From NCBI GenBank assembly GCA_002382445.1, contig DGAQ01000017.1, positions 97,467 through 149,868 on the forward strand: DNA of 52,402 nt, written 5' to 3'. Below the pieces are notes generated by a model. It saw only the letters and a program-made list of their open reading frames with translations, had not been told where the DNA came from and made no database searches. A program made the translations under genes and the position numbers. Shown here one piece after another: positions 27,634-35,716 of this stretch (its first letter is position 1; the number at the start of each line of letters is the position of its first letter). The stretch comes from Porticoccaceae bacterium UBA4026. Its GTDB lineage: Bacteria > Pseudomonadota > Gammaproteobacteria > Pseudomonadales > Porticoccaceae.

Positions 27634-28628
27634 TGAGGGCTTTTTTCTTACTGCTAAGCCTGTTGTGGTTCAGTAATTCGACTGCAGATGAGGCAAGACC
27701 TGTTTATGTAGAGATCAATCAGCTGTCAGAAAGTGAATACTTACTTAAGTGGAAAATACCGCCAGTCATGGCCTCGGGAAAAGAGCCGAGCATAAAACTA
27801 GACCATGAAAGTTGTCATGTCGAGGATGGCTCTACAGGAAACCGATCGATGGGTCTGTTGGGTCGAAAGCACTATGTTTGTGATCAGACTAATCCAGCCT
27901 TTACTGTTCATCTAAGCTACCCTGGTAGCAATCCGGGTCTTACTTCTTTGGTGGTCTACAAGTCACTGTCCGGGGATACCGCCCAGGTATTTTCGGGGCC
28001 AGAAGTGACCATTATAGCGCTACCGCTCGACTCCTCATCTGCTGAGGTTGCGTATCAGTATCTAATAGCGGGGACAGAGCATATTCTTAAGGGCTATGAC
28101 CACCTACTTTTTGTCCTCTGCTTAATTATCATCGCGGGAGGTCTTAAGCGGTTACTGCTTACGGTTACTGGATTTACTCTCGCCCACTCCATTACGCTCA
28201 GCCTCGCCACTTTGAATATTTTTAGAGTGCGCACTGAGTTGGTCGAAATACTTATTGCTTTGAGTATTTTATTATTAGCGGTTGAAATTATTCATCATCA
28301 TGGTCGCGAGAAAAATAGTTTTACTTGGCGCTATCCAGTCAGTGTGTCTTCAGGTTTTGGACTGTTACATGGTTTTGGCTTTGCGGTGGTACTTCAGGAA
28401 CTAGGGTTGCCTCAGTCGATGAAAATTGAAGCCCTATTGTTTTTTAATATTGGTGTTGAAATAGGTCAGATCATATTTATTGGTGGTGTTATTTTTATCG
28501 GGCTGCTCGCACGGCAGATCCCAGCTATTAGGAACAAAGAAAGGGTGATAACCGATGTTACTGTTTATGCGATCGGAAGCTGCAGCGCTTACTGGCTTTT
28601 CGATCGCAGTGTACTGCTGCTGGGATAA
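27633..28628 (+). CDS. HupE/UreJ-type membrane protein
   Basis: This 331-aa protein has a signal peptide (about 1-18), a periplasmic N-terminal domain to about residue 140 with a Cys pair (SCHVED and HYVCDQ), then about six to seven membrane helices. The His-bearing motifs TEHILKGYDHLLFVL, FTLAHSITLSL and GLLHGFGFAVVL are typical of the HupE/UreJ_2 family, whose hydrogenase and urease relatives are thought to move nickel. No hydrogenase or urease genes are here, so the metal and role are open. It is last in the five-gene unit and convergent with suhB. Confidence 0.82.
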   Translation: MRAFFLLLSLLWFSNSTADEARPVYVEINQLSESEYLLKWKIPPVMASGKEPSIKLDHESCHVEDGSTGNRSMGLLGRKHYVCDQTNPAFTVHLSYPGSNPGLTSLVVYKSLSGDTAQVFSGPEVTIIALPLDSSSAEVAYQYLIAGTEHILKGYDHLLFVLCLIIIAGGLKRLLLTVTGFTLAHSITLSLATLNIFRVRTELVEILIALSILLLAVEIIHHHGREKNSFTWRYPVSVSSGFGLLHGFGFAVVLQELGLPQSMKIEALLFFNIGVEIGQIIFIGGVIFIGLLARQIPAIRNKERVITDVTVYAIGSCSAYWLFDRSVLLLG

Positions 28629-28638
28629 GGTTTCCGGT

Positions 28639-29442
28639 CTACCTAATGTGGCCTAAATGTTTGGCGAGTACTTTCAGGCTAGGTTTGAATAATTTTGGGG
28701 TGCAGGCCAGGATGTGACCCCTCTCCAAGAAGGATTCCCCACCTTGAAAATCACTTACCATACCGCCAGCTTCCCGGACAATGAGCACACCCGCGGCAAT
28801 ATCCCAGGGTTTTAAATGCATTTCCCAGAAGACATCCATTCTGCCCGCCGCAATATAAGCTAAATCTAGTGAGGCGGCACCCATTCGCCGTATGCCCGAT
28901 GAGTTATCGGCGAATTCATGCATGCAGGCTAGGTAATTATCCATTTCACTAAACGATGGGTCACTAAAAGGAATCCCTGTTCCGTAAAGGGCGCCAGATT
29001 TTTCGAGGCGACCTGATACGCGAATTCTACGTCCATTGAGATTCGCTCCACTCCCTCTACTAGCAGTGAATTCTTCACGCTTAAAAGGCTCTAGAATAAC
29101 GGCGTGCTCAAGGCGTCCTTTGACTCTACAGGCGATTGAGATGCCCACATGAGGAATGCCTCGAACGAAGTTCGTGGTGCCGTCTAATGGGTCAATAATC
29201 CACTCGACATCACTGTCTGGATTGCCGCTAGAGCCGCCTTCCTCGCCGAGGAATCGATGATCTGGATAGGCTTTTTTAATGTGATAGATAATGGTTTCTT
29301 CGGAGCGGCGGTCGACCTCAGTCACGAAATCATGACGACCCTTTTCATCCACTTTGACTAACTCTAAGTTGTCGGCGGCTTTAACAATCATCTCGCCAGC
29401 CTGACGGGCCGCGCGGAGAGCGATATTGACCATCGGTTGCAT
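28639..29442 (-). CDS. suhB: Inositol-1-monophosphatase SuhB
   Basis: This 267-aa Mg2+-dependent phosphatase has GEEGG (66-70), the DPLDGTTNFVRG metal motif (84-95) and the C-terminal WDIAAGVLIVREAGG. SuhB in this class also binds RNA polymerase and takes part in rRNA antitermination. It diverges from trmJ, a conserved gammaproteobacterial order next to isc. All catalytic acidic residues are present. Confidence 0.96.
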   Translation of the reverse strand: MQPMVNIALRAARQAGEMIVKAADNLELVKVDEKGRHDFVTEVDRRSEETIIYHIKKAYPDHRFLGEEGGSSGNPDSDVEWIIDPLDGTTNFVRGIPHVGISIACRVKGRLEHAVILEPFKREEFTASRGSGANLNGRRIRVSGRLEKSGALYGTGIPFSDPSFSEMDNYLACMHEFADNSSGIRRMGAASLDLAYIAAGRMDVFWEMHLKPWDIAAGVLIVREAGGMVSDFQGGESFLERGHILACTPKLFKPSLKVLAKHLGHIR

Positions 29443-29568
29443 AAGAGTATTCCAAGTGAAGATAAGACGGCGCGCATTGTACCAGAGAACCCCGATTCTG
29501 CTACACTCGCGTGCCTATTTTTTAAGTGACTAGAATTAGAGACTAATTGCAGACAAGAGAGGAAATTA

Positions 29569-30315
29569 ATGTCTACAGCTGAGCGACAAACAAAAATAAG
29601 AATTGTATTGGTTAACACCTCCCATCCAGGAAATATTGGGGGTGCCGCCCGAGCAATGAAAAACATGGGTTTAGCGGAGTTGTATCTGGTTGAGCCGCGC
29701 GAATATCCTGCGCCAAGAGCCGTCTGGCGAGCGGCAGGGGCAAGCGATGTACTCGCTAATGCAAAAATTGTTGGCTCAGTGGATGAGGCGATTAAGGATT
29801 GTGGTTTGGTGATTGGAACCAGTGCGCGGGAACGCAGAATACCCTGGCCATTGATAAATCCCCGGGAGTGCGGTGAAAAAATTTGGCAAGAGGCTAAATC
29901 TCATCAAGTTGCGTTGCTCTTTGGGAGAGAGGATCGCGGGCTGACAAATAGTGAACTACAAAAGTGTCACTATCACATGCATATTCCGTCGAACCCAGAT
30001 TACAGCTCGTTAAATCTAGCGGCCTCGGTTCAAGTACTCTGCTATGAGATCCGTATGGCTAGTCTGGCATGTGAAAATGGTGATTTGCCGGAAATGAACG
30101 AGTGGGATCAGCCCCTAGCCACCGCGGACGAGTTAGAGTTATTTCACGACCATTTGGCCGCCACTATGGCTGATTTGAATTTCTATGACCCGGATAATCC
30201 TAAGCAGCTTTTAACGAGAATGCGACGGTTATTTAATCGGACTAGAATGGATAAGATGGAGGTTTCTATGCTGCGAGGTCTGCTATCAGCGGCACAACGA
30301 AAGCGCGTAAAGTAA
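29569..30315 (+). CDS. trmJ: tRNA (Cm32/Um32) 2'-O-methyltransferase TrmJ
   Basis: This 248-aa SPOUT-fold enzyme methylates position 32 of the tRNA anticodon loop using S-adenosylmethionine. The N-terminal VLVNTSHPGNIGGAARAMKN, the GREDRGLTNSEL motif and the knot region IPSNPDYSSLNLAASVQVL are diagnostic. The C-terminal extension is normal. GAGAGG precedes the ATG. It lies 88 bp upstream of iscR and is separated from it by the isc promoter. Confidence 0.96.
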   Translation: MSTAERQTKIRIVLVNTSHPGNIGGAARAMKNMGLAELYLVEPREYPAPRAVWRAAGASDVLANAKIVGSVDEAIKDCGLVIGTSARERRIPWPLINPRECGEKIWQEAKSHQVALLFGREDRGLTNSELQKCHYHMHIPSNPDYSSLNLAASVQVLCYEIRMASLACENGDLPEMNEWDQPLATADELELFHDHLAATMADLNFYDPDNPKQLLTRMRRLFNRTRMDKMEVSMLRGLLSAAQRKRVK

Positions 30316-30335
30316 TGGAATCTGAGCCGATCTAA

Positions 30336-30368
30336 GTACTTGACTATTTTAGTAGGGTATTAGATAAT
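30336..30368 (+). promoter_or_regulatory. isc operon promoter with IscR type-1-like site
   Basis: TTGACT at 30340-30345 and GATAAT at 30363-30368 are spaced by 17 bases, a strong sigma-70 promoter 36 bases before iscR. The 25 bases 30336-30360 follow the remembered E. coli IscR type 1 consensus (GACT-R-WWW-Y-AGT core) with two mismatches: the first base, and A for C after AGT. The site covers the -35 element, as expected for repression by [2Fe-2S]-IscR. Confidence 0.8.
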
Positions 30369-30403
30369 TCTTGCCTGTTAATGGTTAAATCCAGGTTAAA
30401 AAT

Positions 30404-30883
30404 ATGAGACTGACAACCAGAGGCCGCTATGCAGTGACGGCGATGCTCGATCTGGCTTTGCACTCAGAGAAAAGGCCCGTATCTGTCGCCGAGATTTCAG
30501 AGCGGCAAACAATTTCTTTGTCTTATTTGGAGCAACTTTTTGCAAGTCTACGGAAAGCTGGTTTAGTTGATAGTGTCCGTGGCCCGGGTGGCGGCTATCG
30601 TTTGGTAGGGACCACTGACTTAATTTGTGTGGCCGATATTATTAAGGCTGTCAACGAGTCTATTGATAGTACCAATTGTGGAGGTAAGGGAGACTGTCAG
30701 GGCGGCAGTATCTGCTTAACCCACAATCTGTGGGATGATTTAGGCCGACAGATCGCCGGCTTTTTAAGCGGAATTTCGCTAGCAGATTTGGTGGCGAAGC
30801 GCGATGTTCAGACTATAGCCAATCGTCAAGTGGATCAGCTTTTGACCTTGGAAGATAATAATGTGCGGGCTAAAGCCTGCTGA
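30404..30883 (+). CDS. iscR: Fe-S cluster regulator IscR
   Basis: This 159-aa Rrf2-family repressor has a winged helix at the N-terminus (MRLTTRGRYAVTAMLDLAL). Its 2Fe-2S ligands Cys92, Cys98, Cys104 and His107 lie in the CGGKGDCQGGSICLTHNLW stretch, at the same numbers as the E. coli protein. With its cluster it represses the isc promoter, whose site is visible just upstream. It is the first gene of iscRSUA-hscBA-fdx. Confidence 0.98.
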   Translation: MRLTTRGRYAVTAMLDLALHSEKRPVSVAEISERQTISLSYLEQLFASLRKAGLVDSVRGPGGGYRLVGTTDLICVADIIKAVNESIDSTNCGGKGDCQGGSICLTHNLWDDLGRQIAGFLSGISLADLVAKRDVQTIANRQVDQLLTLEDNNVRAKAC

Positions 30884-30896
30884 TATGGAGTAGTAG

Positions 30897-32111
30897 ATGA
30901 ATCTACCGATTTACTTAGATTACGCGTCAACCACACCGGTTGATCCGGTCGTTGCCGAGAAAATGATGGAATTTTTGACCCCTGCTGGGCAGTTTGGTAA
31001 CCCAGCATCACGTTCGCATGTGTTCGGTTGGCAGGCAGAGGCCGCAGTGGAAGAGGCGCGTCAGGATGTTGCTAATCTTATTGGTGCAGACCCTAGAGAG
31101 ATTGTTTGGACTTCTGGTGCAACCGAAGCTAACAATCTTGCGATCAAAGGTTGCGCGCACTTCAATCAGCGTAAAGGCAAGCATATTATTACCTCAAGAA
31201 TCGAACATAAGGCGGTGTTAGACACCTGTCGCCAGCTCGAGCGTGAAGGCTTTGAGGTTACCTATCTTGATCCAGATTCTAATGGTCTGATCCATCCGGC
31301 GATGGTCGCTGATGCGATTCGAGAAGACACAACTGTGGTGTCAATAATGCACGTTAATAACGAGCTTGGCACACTAAATGATATCGCCGCTATCGGTAAA
31401 ATCTGTCGTGAGAAAAAAGTTTTTTTCCACGTTGATGCGGCCCAAAGCGCAGGTAAAACAGAGATTAATGTAGAGGACATGTACGTCGACATGATGTCGT
31501 TCTCTGCTCATAAAATTTATGGACCTAAGGGTATTGGCGCGCTGTTTGTGCGACGCAAGCCCCGAGTGCGCATTGAAGCTCAGATGCATGGTGGTGGCCA
31601 TGAACGTGGAATGCGATCGGGTACATTACCAACACACCAAATTGTTGGGATGGGAGAGGCATTTAAGGTTGGCTTTAAGAATTTGGCGGCAGAATCTGCT
31701 CGTATTGACGCTCTGCGTACTCGATTGTGGGTTGGCGTGTCTGATATGGAAGAGGTCCATTTAAATGGTTCTGAAGATCAGCATGTGCCTGGAATTGTGA
31801 ATATTAGCTTTGCTTTTGTAGAGGGAGAGTCTCTCATTATGGCCTTGCGAGACCTGGCTGTTTCTTCTGGTTCTGCCTGTACATCGGCGAGTTTGGAACC
31901 TTCTTATGTGCTGCGGGCTCTCGGTCTAAATGACGAGATGGCCCACAGTTCGATTCGATTTAGTATCGGTCGTTTCACCTCAGAGAAAGACATAGACACC
32001 GCTATTGAGAAAGTGCGTCATGCAGTGAGCAAATTACGAGAATTATCGCCATTATGGGATATGTATAAAGCGGGAATTGATTTAAGTACTGTACAATGGG
32101 CCGCTCATTAA
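30897..32111 (+). CDS. iscS: Cysteine desulfurase IscS
   Basis: This 404-aa PLP enzyme supplies sulfur from cysteine to IscU and to tRNA thiolation. The PLP lysine lies in SFSAHKIYGPKG and the persulfide cysteine in SSGSACTSASLEPSYVLRALG. Length and spacing match the 404-aa E. coli enzyme. The start is 13 bp after the iscR stop. No anomaly was seen. Confidence 0.98.
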   Translation: MNLPIYLDYASTTPVDPVVAEKMMEFLTPAGQFGNPASRSHVFGWQAEAAVEEARQDVANLIGADPREIVWTSGATEANNLAIKGCAHFNQRKGKHIITSRIEHKAVLDTCRQLEREGFEVTYLDPDSNGLIHPAMVADAIREDTTVVSIMHVNNELGTLNDIAAIGKICREKKVFFHVDAAQSAGKTEINVEDMYVDMMSFSAHKIYGPKGIGALFVRRKPRVRIEAQMHGGGHERGMRSGTLPTHQIVGMGEAFKVGFKNLAAESARIDALRTRLWVGVSDMEEVHLNGSEDQHVPGIVNISFAFVEGESLIMALRDLAVSSGSACTSASLEPSYVLRALGLNDEMAHSSIRFSIGRFTSEKDIDTAIEKVRHAVSKLRELSPLWDMYKAGIDLSTVQWAAH

Positions 32112-32172
32112 GGCGCTACTGGCGTCTTAAATTTGCAGCGTTAGTTTAAACTGTTAACTAGGAGTCATTATT

Positions 32173-32556
32173 GTGGCTTACAGCGAAAAAGTTATAGATC
32201 ATTATGAAAACCCAAGGAACGTGGGTCAGTTAGATGAAACATCTAGAAACGTCGGCACTGGGATGGTGGGAGCACCTGCCTGTGGTGATGTTATGCGTCT
32301 GCAGATTCGTGTTAATGATGAAGGTATTATCGAAGATGCAAAGTTTAAAACTTATGGTTGTGGTTCAGCTATTGCATCGAGTTCACTTTTAACCGAATGG
32401 GTTAAAGGTAAGCATTTAGATGAAGCTGAACAGATTAAAAACACTCAAATCGCCGAAGAATTGGCGCTTCCCCCAGTTAAGATCCATTGTTCAGTACTTG
32501 CTGAAGATGCAATCAAAACTGCAGTGCGCGACGTTCGAGCGAAGCAAGGGAGATAG
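32173..32556 (+). CDS. iscU: Fe-S cluster scaffold IscU
   Basis: This 127-aa scaffold carries the three cluster cysteines Cys37, Cys63 and Cys106, and Asp39. The LPPVK motif (99-103) is the HscA recognition site. A GTG start at 32173 follows TAGGAGT at a good distance and gives the usual MAYSEKVIDHYENPRNVG N-terminus. It receives sulfur from IscS and passes clusters on through HscA/HscB. Confidence 0.98.
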   Translation: MAYSEKVIDHYENPRNVGQLDETSRNVGTGMVGAPACGDVMRLQIRVNDEGIIEDAKFKTYGCGSAIASSSLLTEWVKGKHLDEAEQIKNTQIAEELALPPVKIHCSVLAEDAIKTAVRDVRAKQGR

Positions 32557-32564
32557 CTGGCAAA

Positions 32565-32888
32565 ATGGCAATCACAATGACCTCGGCTGCTGAGCAGCAT
32601 GTCCTAAAACATTTAGAACATCGCACCACGGGCTTGGGTATACGCTTAGGCGTTCGTACTACCGGTTGTTCGGGATTGTCCTATGTTCTGGAATTTGTCG
32701 ACGCTGCTGCTGCTGAGGACGAAATCTTCGAATTTAGTGATTTTAAATTGATGATTGATCCCAAGAGTTTGTTATATCTCGATGGTACCGAGTTGGACTA
32801 TATTAAAGAGGGATTAAATGAAGGGTTTGAATTTAAAAACCCTAATGTTAAGGACGAATGTGGCTGCGGAGAGAGCTTTCACGTTTAA
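32565..32888 (+). CDS. iscA: Fe-S cluster assembly A-type carrier IscA
   Basis: This 107-aa A-type carrier has Cys35 (TTGCSGLSY) and the C-terminal Cys99/Cys101 pair (ECGCGESF). It sits eight bases after iscU. A reading frame continuous with hscB overlaps its 3' end, but the hscB start is probably downstream. Expected to deliver iron or clusters to apo-proteins. Confidence 0.97.
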   Translation: MAITMTSAAEQHVLKHLEHRTTGLGIRLGVRTTGCSGLSYVLEFVDAAAAEDEIFEFSDFKLMIDPKSLLYLDGTELDYIKEGLNEGFEFKNPNVKDECGCGESFHV

Positions 32889-32929
32889 CCTTTGCGCCTT
32901 TAATTAAAAATAGTCAGAGTGATGGTCCA

Positions 32930-33460
32930 TTGAATTTTTCTAGCGATTTCTTTGCAGTTTTCTCAATTGCCCCAGTCTGGGACGTCGATCTCAATGATTT
33001 GGGCGTCCGCTATCGTAAACTCCAACAAGAATTTCATCCTGATAGGTACGCTACTAAATCGGATATTGAAAGGCGTGTCGCGGTGCAGGCATCCTCTTTT
33101 ATTAATCAAGCATTCGATACGTTGAAGTCCCCACTAAAGCGAGCGCAATATCTTTTAACGCTCAAAGACACAGCTGTTGATCAAGAAACTCACATCACCA
33201 GTGATGCTGTATTTTTGATGCAACAGATAGAATTACGAGAGACTCTGTCGGACATTTCTAATAAAGAGAATCCTTTGCAGAGTATTGCGGCGCTTAGAAT
33301 TGGTGTTGAAAGCAGCTATAGTGAACTTCAATCTGAATTTCAGCGTCAGTATGAATCTGAGTTATTTGATGATGCTTTTAACGCAATGGTTAAGATGCAG
33401 TTTTTTGCCAAGTTACTGGTCGAAATCGAACAGCTCGAAGCTGAACTAGAGGACGCATAA
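32930..33460 (+). CDS. hscB: Fe-S co-chaperone HscB
   Basis: This J-domain co-chaperone targets IscU to HscA. The J domain carries HPD in QQEFHPDRYAT and a C-terminal three-helix IscU-binding bundle follows. The frame is open from an ATG at 32858 inside iscA, but the family starts just before the J domain, so a TTG at 32930 (176 aa, near the 171 aa of E. coli) is the best guess. A non-standard ATT at 32903 is another possibility. This is a start ambiguity, not a defect. Confidence 0.9.
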   Translation: MNFSSDFFAVFSIAPVWDVDLNDLGVRYRKLQQEFHPDRYATKSDIERRVAVQASSFINQAFDTLKSPLKRAQYLLTLKDTAVDQETHITSDAVFLMQQIELRETLSDISNKENPLQSIAALRIGVESSYSELQSEFQRQYESELFDDAFNAMVKMQFFAKLLVEIEQLEAELEDA

Positions 33461-33463
33461 AGC

Positions 33464-35332
33464 GTGGCTTTATTACAAATTTCTGAACCTGGACAATCCC
33501 CTCAACCTCACCAGCGTAGAAACGCGGTGGGTATTGACCTTGGGACAACCAATTCACTCGTTGCAACTGTTCGCAGCGGCATGGCTGAAACTCTGCCAGA
33601 TGCGAAGGGTCGGCATTTATTGCCGTCTGTCGTTCACTACGCGCCGCAAGGGCCTAATTGTGTGGGCATTGAAGCCGCAGAGCACAACGTAAGCGACCCG
33701 CTGAATACCATATCTTCGGTGAAGAGGTTGCTCGGGCGTGGACTCGAAGACGTTAAAATGTTGGGTAATCAGCTTCCCTATAATTTTCAGACTGATCAAG
33801 GGGGAATGCCTAAAATTGCTACTGCAAATGGACTGGTAAGCCCGATTCAGGTGTTGGCTGAGATTTTACGTACATTAGTACGTCGTGCTGAGGCATCCCT
33901 TGATGGTGTTTTAGATGGGGCGGTGATCACTGTGCCGGCTTATTTTGATGAGGCTCAGCGTCAGGCCACAAAAGATGCCGCGACTCTTGCGGGCGTTAAA
34001 GTATTACGGCTGCTTAATGAGCCTACTGCGGCGGCTATTGCCTATGGGCTAGAGAATGCCAAAGAGGGTGTTATTGCGGTCTATGATCTAGGTGGTGGGA
34101 CATTTGATGTTAGCATTATGCGTCTCTCACGCGGCGTTTTTGAAGTGCTTGCAACTGGCGGTGATTCGGCTCTTGGGGGAGATGATTTTGATCACGCTAT
34201 TGCTGAGTGGTTGCGCCAACAGTCGGGTATGAGCGAGTCCCTAAATCCAATGGAGCAGCGGATTCTTCTTGAAACGGCCAAGGCAGCTAAAGAAGAGCTA
34301 ACCGATTCTGAGACCGTCGAGATCGAACTTCTGGATTGGAGCGGTGTTCTGACCCGTGATGTGATGGATGATTTAATCGACGACTTACTGAACCAAACTA
34401 TTCGAGCTTGTCGGCGCTCATTGCGTGATGCCGGCGTCGCTGTAGAGGAGATAGATACGGTAGTGTTGGTTGGTGGATCGACCAGAACCTTGAGAGTTCG
34501 AGATAAGGTGGCTGAATTCTTCGGTGTAGAGCCCTTAGCTAACCTCGACCCTGACAGGGTAGTTGCCTTAGGAGCGGCCCTGCAAGCGGAGGTGTTAATT
34601 GGTAACAAGTCAGGCGACGAGATGTTGCTGCTAGATGTGATTCCGCTGTCCTTAGGTATTGAAACAATGGGCGGGCTGATCGAAAAGATTATTCACCGCA
34701 ATACCACTATTCCCGTTGCCAAGGCCCAAGAATTCACCACATTCAAAGATGGGCAGACAGCTATGGCTGTGCACATTTTGCAGGGTGAACGCGAGTTGGT
34801 TGATGATTGCAGGTCGCTGGCTCGATTTGAATTGCGAGGTATTCCACCGATGGTTGCCGGTGCCGCCAAAATTCGAGTCACTTATCAAGTTGATGCGGAC
34901 GGCTTGCTTAGCGTTACTGCTCGCGAATTGACTAGTAATGTAGAATCCAGAATCGAAGTGAAACCGTCTTATGGTTTAGCTGAAGATGAGATTACTCAAA
35001 TGCTTCAAGATTCGTTCAACCATGCTCGGGATGATATGCAGGCCAGAGCACTTTGTGAGCAGCAGGTTGACGCCGACAGAATGATCGAAGGCCTTCTTGC
35101 TGCGTTAAAGCAAGATGGGGATAAGCTGCTTAGTGCAGAAGAAATTCAGTGCCTACAGGTGGCCGTCAAGGAACTCCAGAAGATACGAGTGGAGACGACG
35201 CAGCACCGAGTTTTGGCGCGTCAAATAGAGGCGGTGGGCAAAACTAGCGAGACTTTCGCTGCCCGGCGGATGGATGCCTCAATTAAGAGAGCATTGGCAG
35301 GCCGTAGCCTGGACGAAATTGAACAGGGTTAA
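33464..35332 (+). CDS. hscA: Fe-S chaperone HscA (Hsp70 type)
   Basis: This 622-aa specialised Hsp70 drives cluster release from IscU. It has the nucleotide-binding motifs GIDLGTTNSLVATV, VYDLGGGTFDVSIMRLSRG and VVLVGGSTRTLRVRDKV, and a substrate-binding domain from about residue 390. A GTG start lies three bases after the hscB stop, preceded by GAGGACG, so the two are coupled. It is HscA rather than DnaK by context and by its N-terminal extension. Confidence 0.97.
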   Translation: MALLQISEPGQSPQPHQRRNAVGIDLGTTNSLVATVRSGMAETLPDAKGRHLLPSVVHYAPQGPNCVGIEAAEHNVSDPLNTISSVKRLLGRGLEDVKMLGNQLPYNFQTDQGGMPKIATANGLVSPIQVLAEILRTLVRRAEASLDGVLDGAVITVPAYFDEAQRQATKDAATLAGVKVLRLLNEPTAAAIAYGLENAKEGVIAVYDLGGGTFDVSIMRLSRGVFEVLATGGDSALGGDDFDHAIAEWLRQQSGMSESLNPMEQRILLETAKAAKEELTDSETVEIELLDWSGVLTRDVMDDLIDDLLNQTIRACRRSLRDAGVAVEEIDTVVLVGGSTRTLRVRDKVAEFFGVEPLANLDPDRVVALGAALQAEVLIGNKSGDEMLLLDVIPLSLGIETMGGLIEKIIHRNTTIPVAKAQEFTTFKDGQTAMAVHILQGERELVDDCRSLARFELRGIPPMVAGAAKIRVTYQVDADGLLSVTARELTSNVESRIEVKPSYGLAEDEITQMLQDSFNHARDDMQARALCEQQVDADRMIEGLLAALKQDGDKLLSAEEIQCLQVAVKELQKIRVETTQHRVLARQIEAVGKTSETFAARRMDASIKRALAGRSLDEIEQG

Positions 35333-35365
35333 AACAAAATCTATCCTTAAAGGACTTTATTGATC

Positions 35366-35704
35366 ATGGCTCGAATAGTATTTTTACCTCATAAAGAGAT
35401 ATGTCCCGATGGCGCAGTTATTGAGGCCCACAAGGGAGAATCTGTTTGCGAAGCTGCTCTGCGCAATGGTCTTGATATAGAGCATGCCTGTGAGATGTCC
35501 TGCGCCTGTACTACGTGCCATGTTCATGTTCGAGAGGGTTATGATTTACTTCCTGAAGCCGATGAGCTTGAGGAAGACTACCTTGATAAAGCCTGGGGAG
35601 TTGATCCAGACTCGAGGTTGAGTTGTCAGGTGATCATTGAGGATCAGGACTTGGTGGTTGAAATCCCTATCTACACAATCAACATGGTGTCAGAAAGGCA
35701 CTAA
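35366..35704 (+). CDS. fdx: ISC-type [2Fe-2S] ferredoxin
   Basis: This 112-aa ferredoxin of the isc operon has cluster ligands Cys42, Cys48, Cys51 and Cys87. The start MARIVFLPHKEICPDGAVIE matches known Fdx N-termini; a TTG two codons upstream is nearer the AGGA site but less likely. It provides electrons for cluster assembly. An unrelated hydrolase gene, not iscX, follows directly. Confidence 0.97.
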   Translation: MARIVFLPHKEICPDGAVIEAHKGESVCEAALRNGLDIEHACEMSCACTTCHVHVREGYDLLPEADELEEDYLDKAWGVDPDSRLSCQVIIEDQDLVVEIPIYTINMVSERH

Positions 35705-35716
35705 GCAGAGGTAGTG

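Noticed and set aside
32858..32929. Upstream extension of hscB overlapping iscA
   Set aside because: The extra 24 residues precede the J domain start of the family and are read from iscA sequence in another frame; start taken downstream instead.
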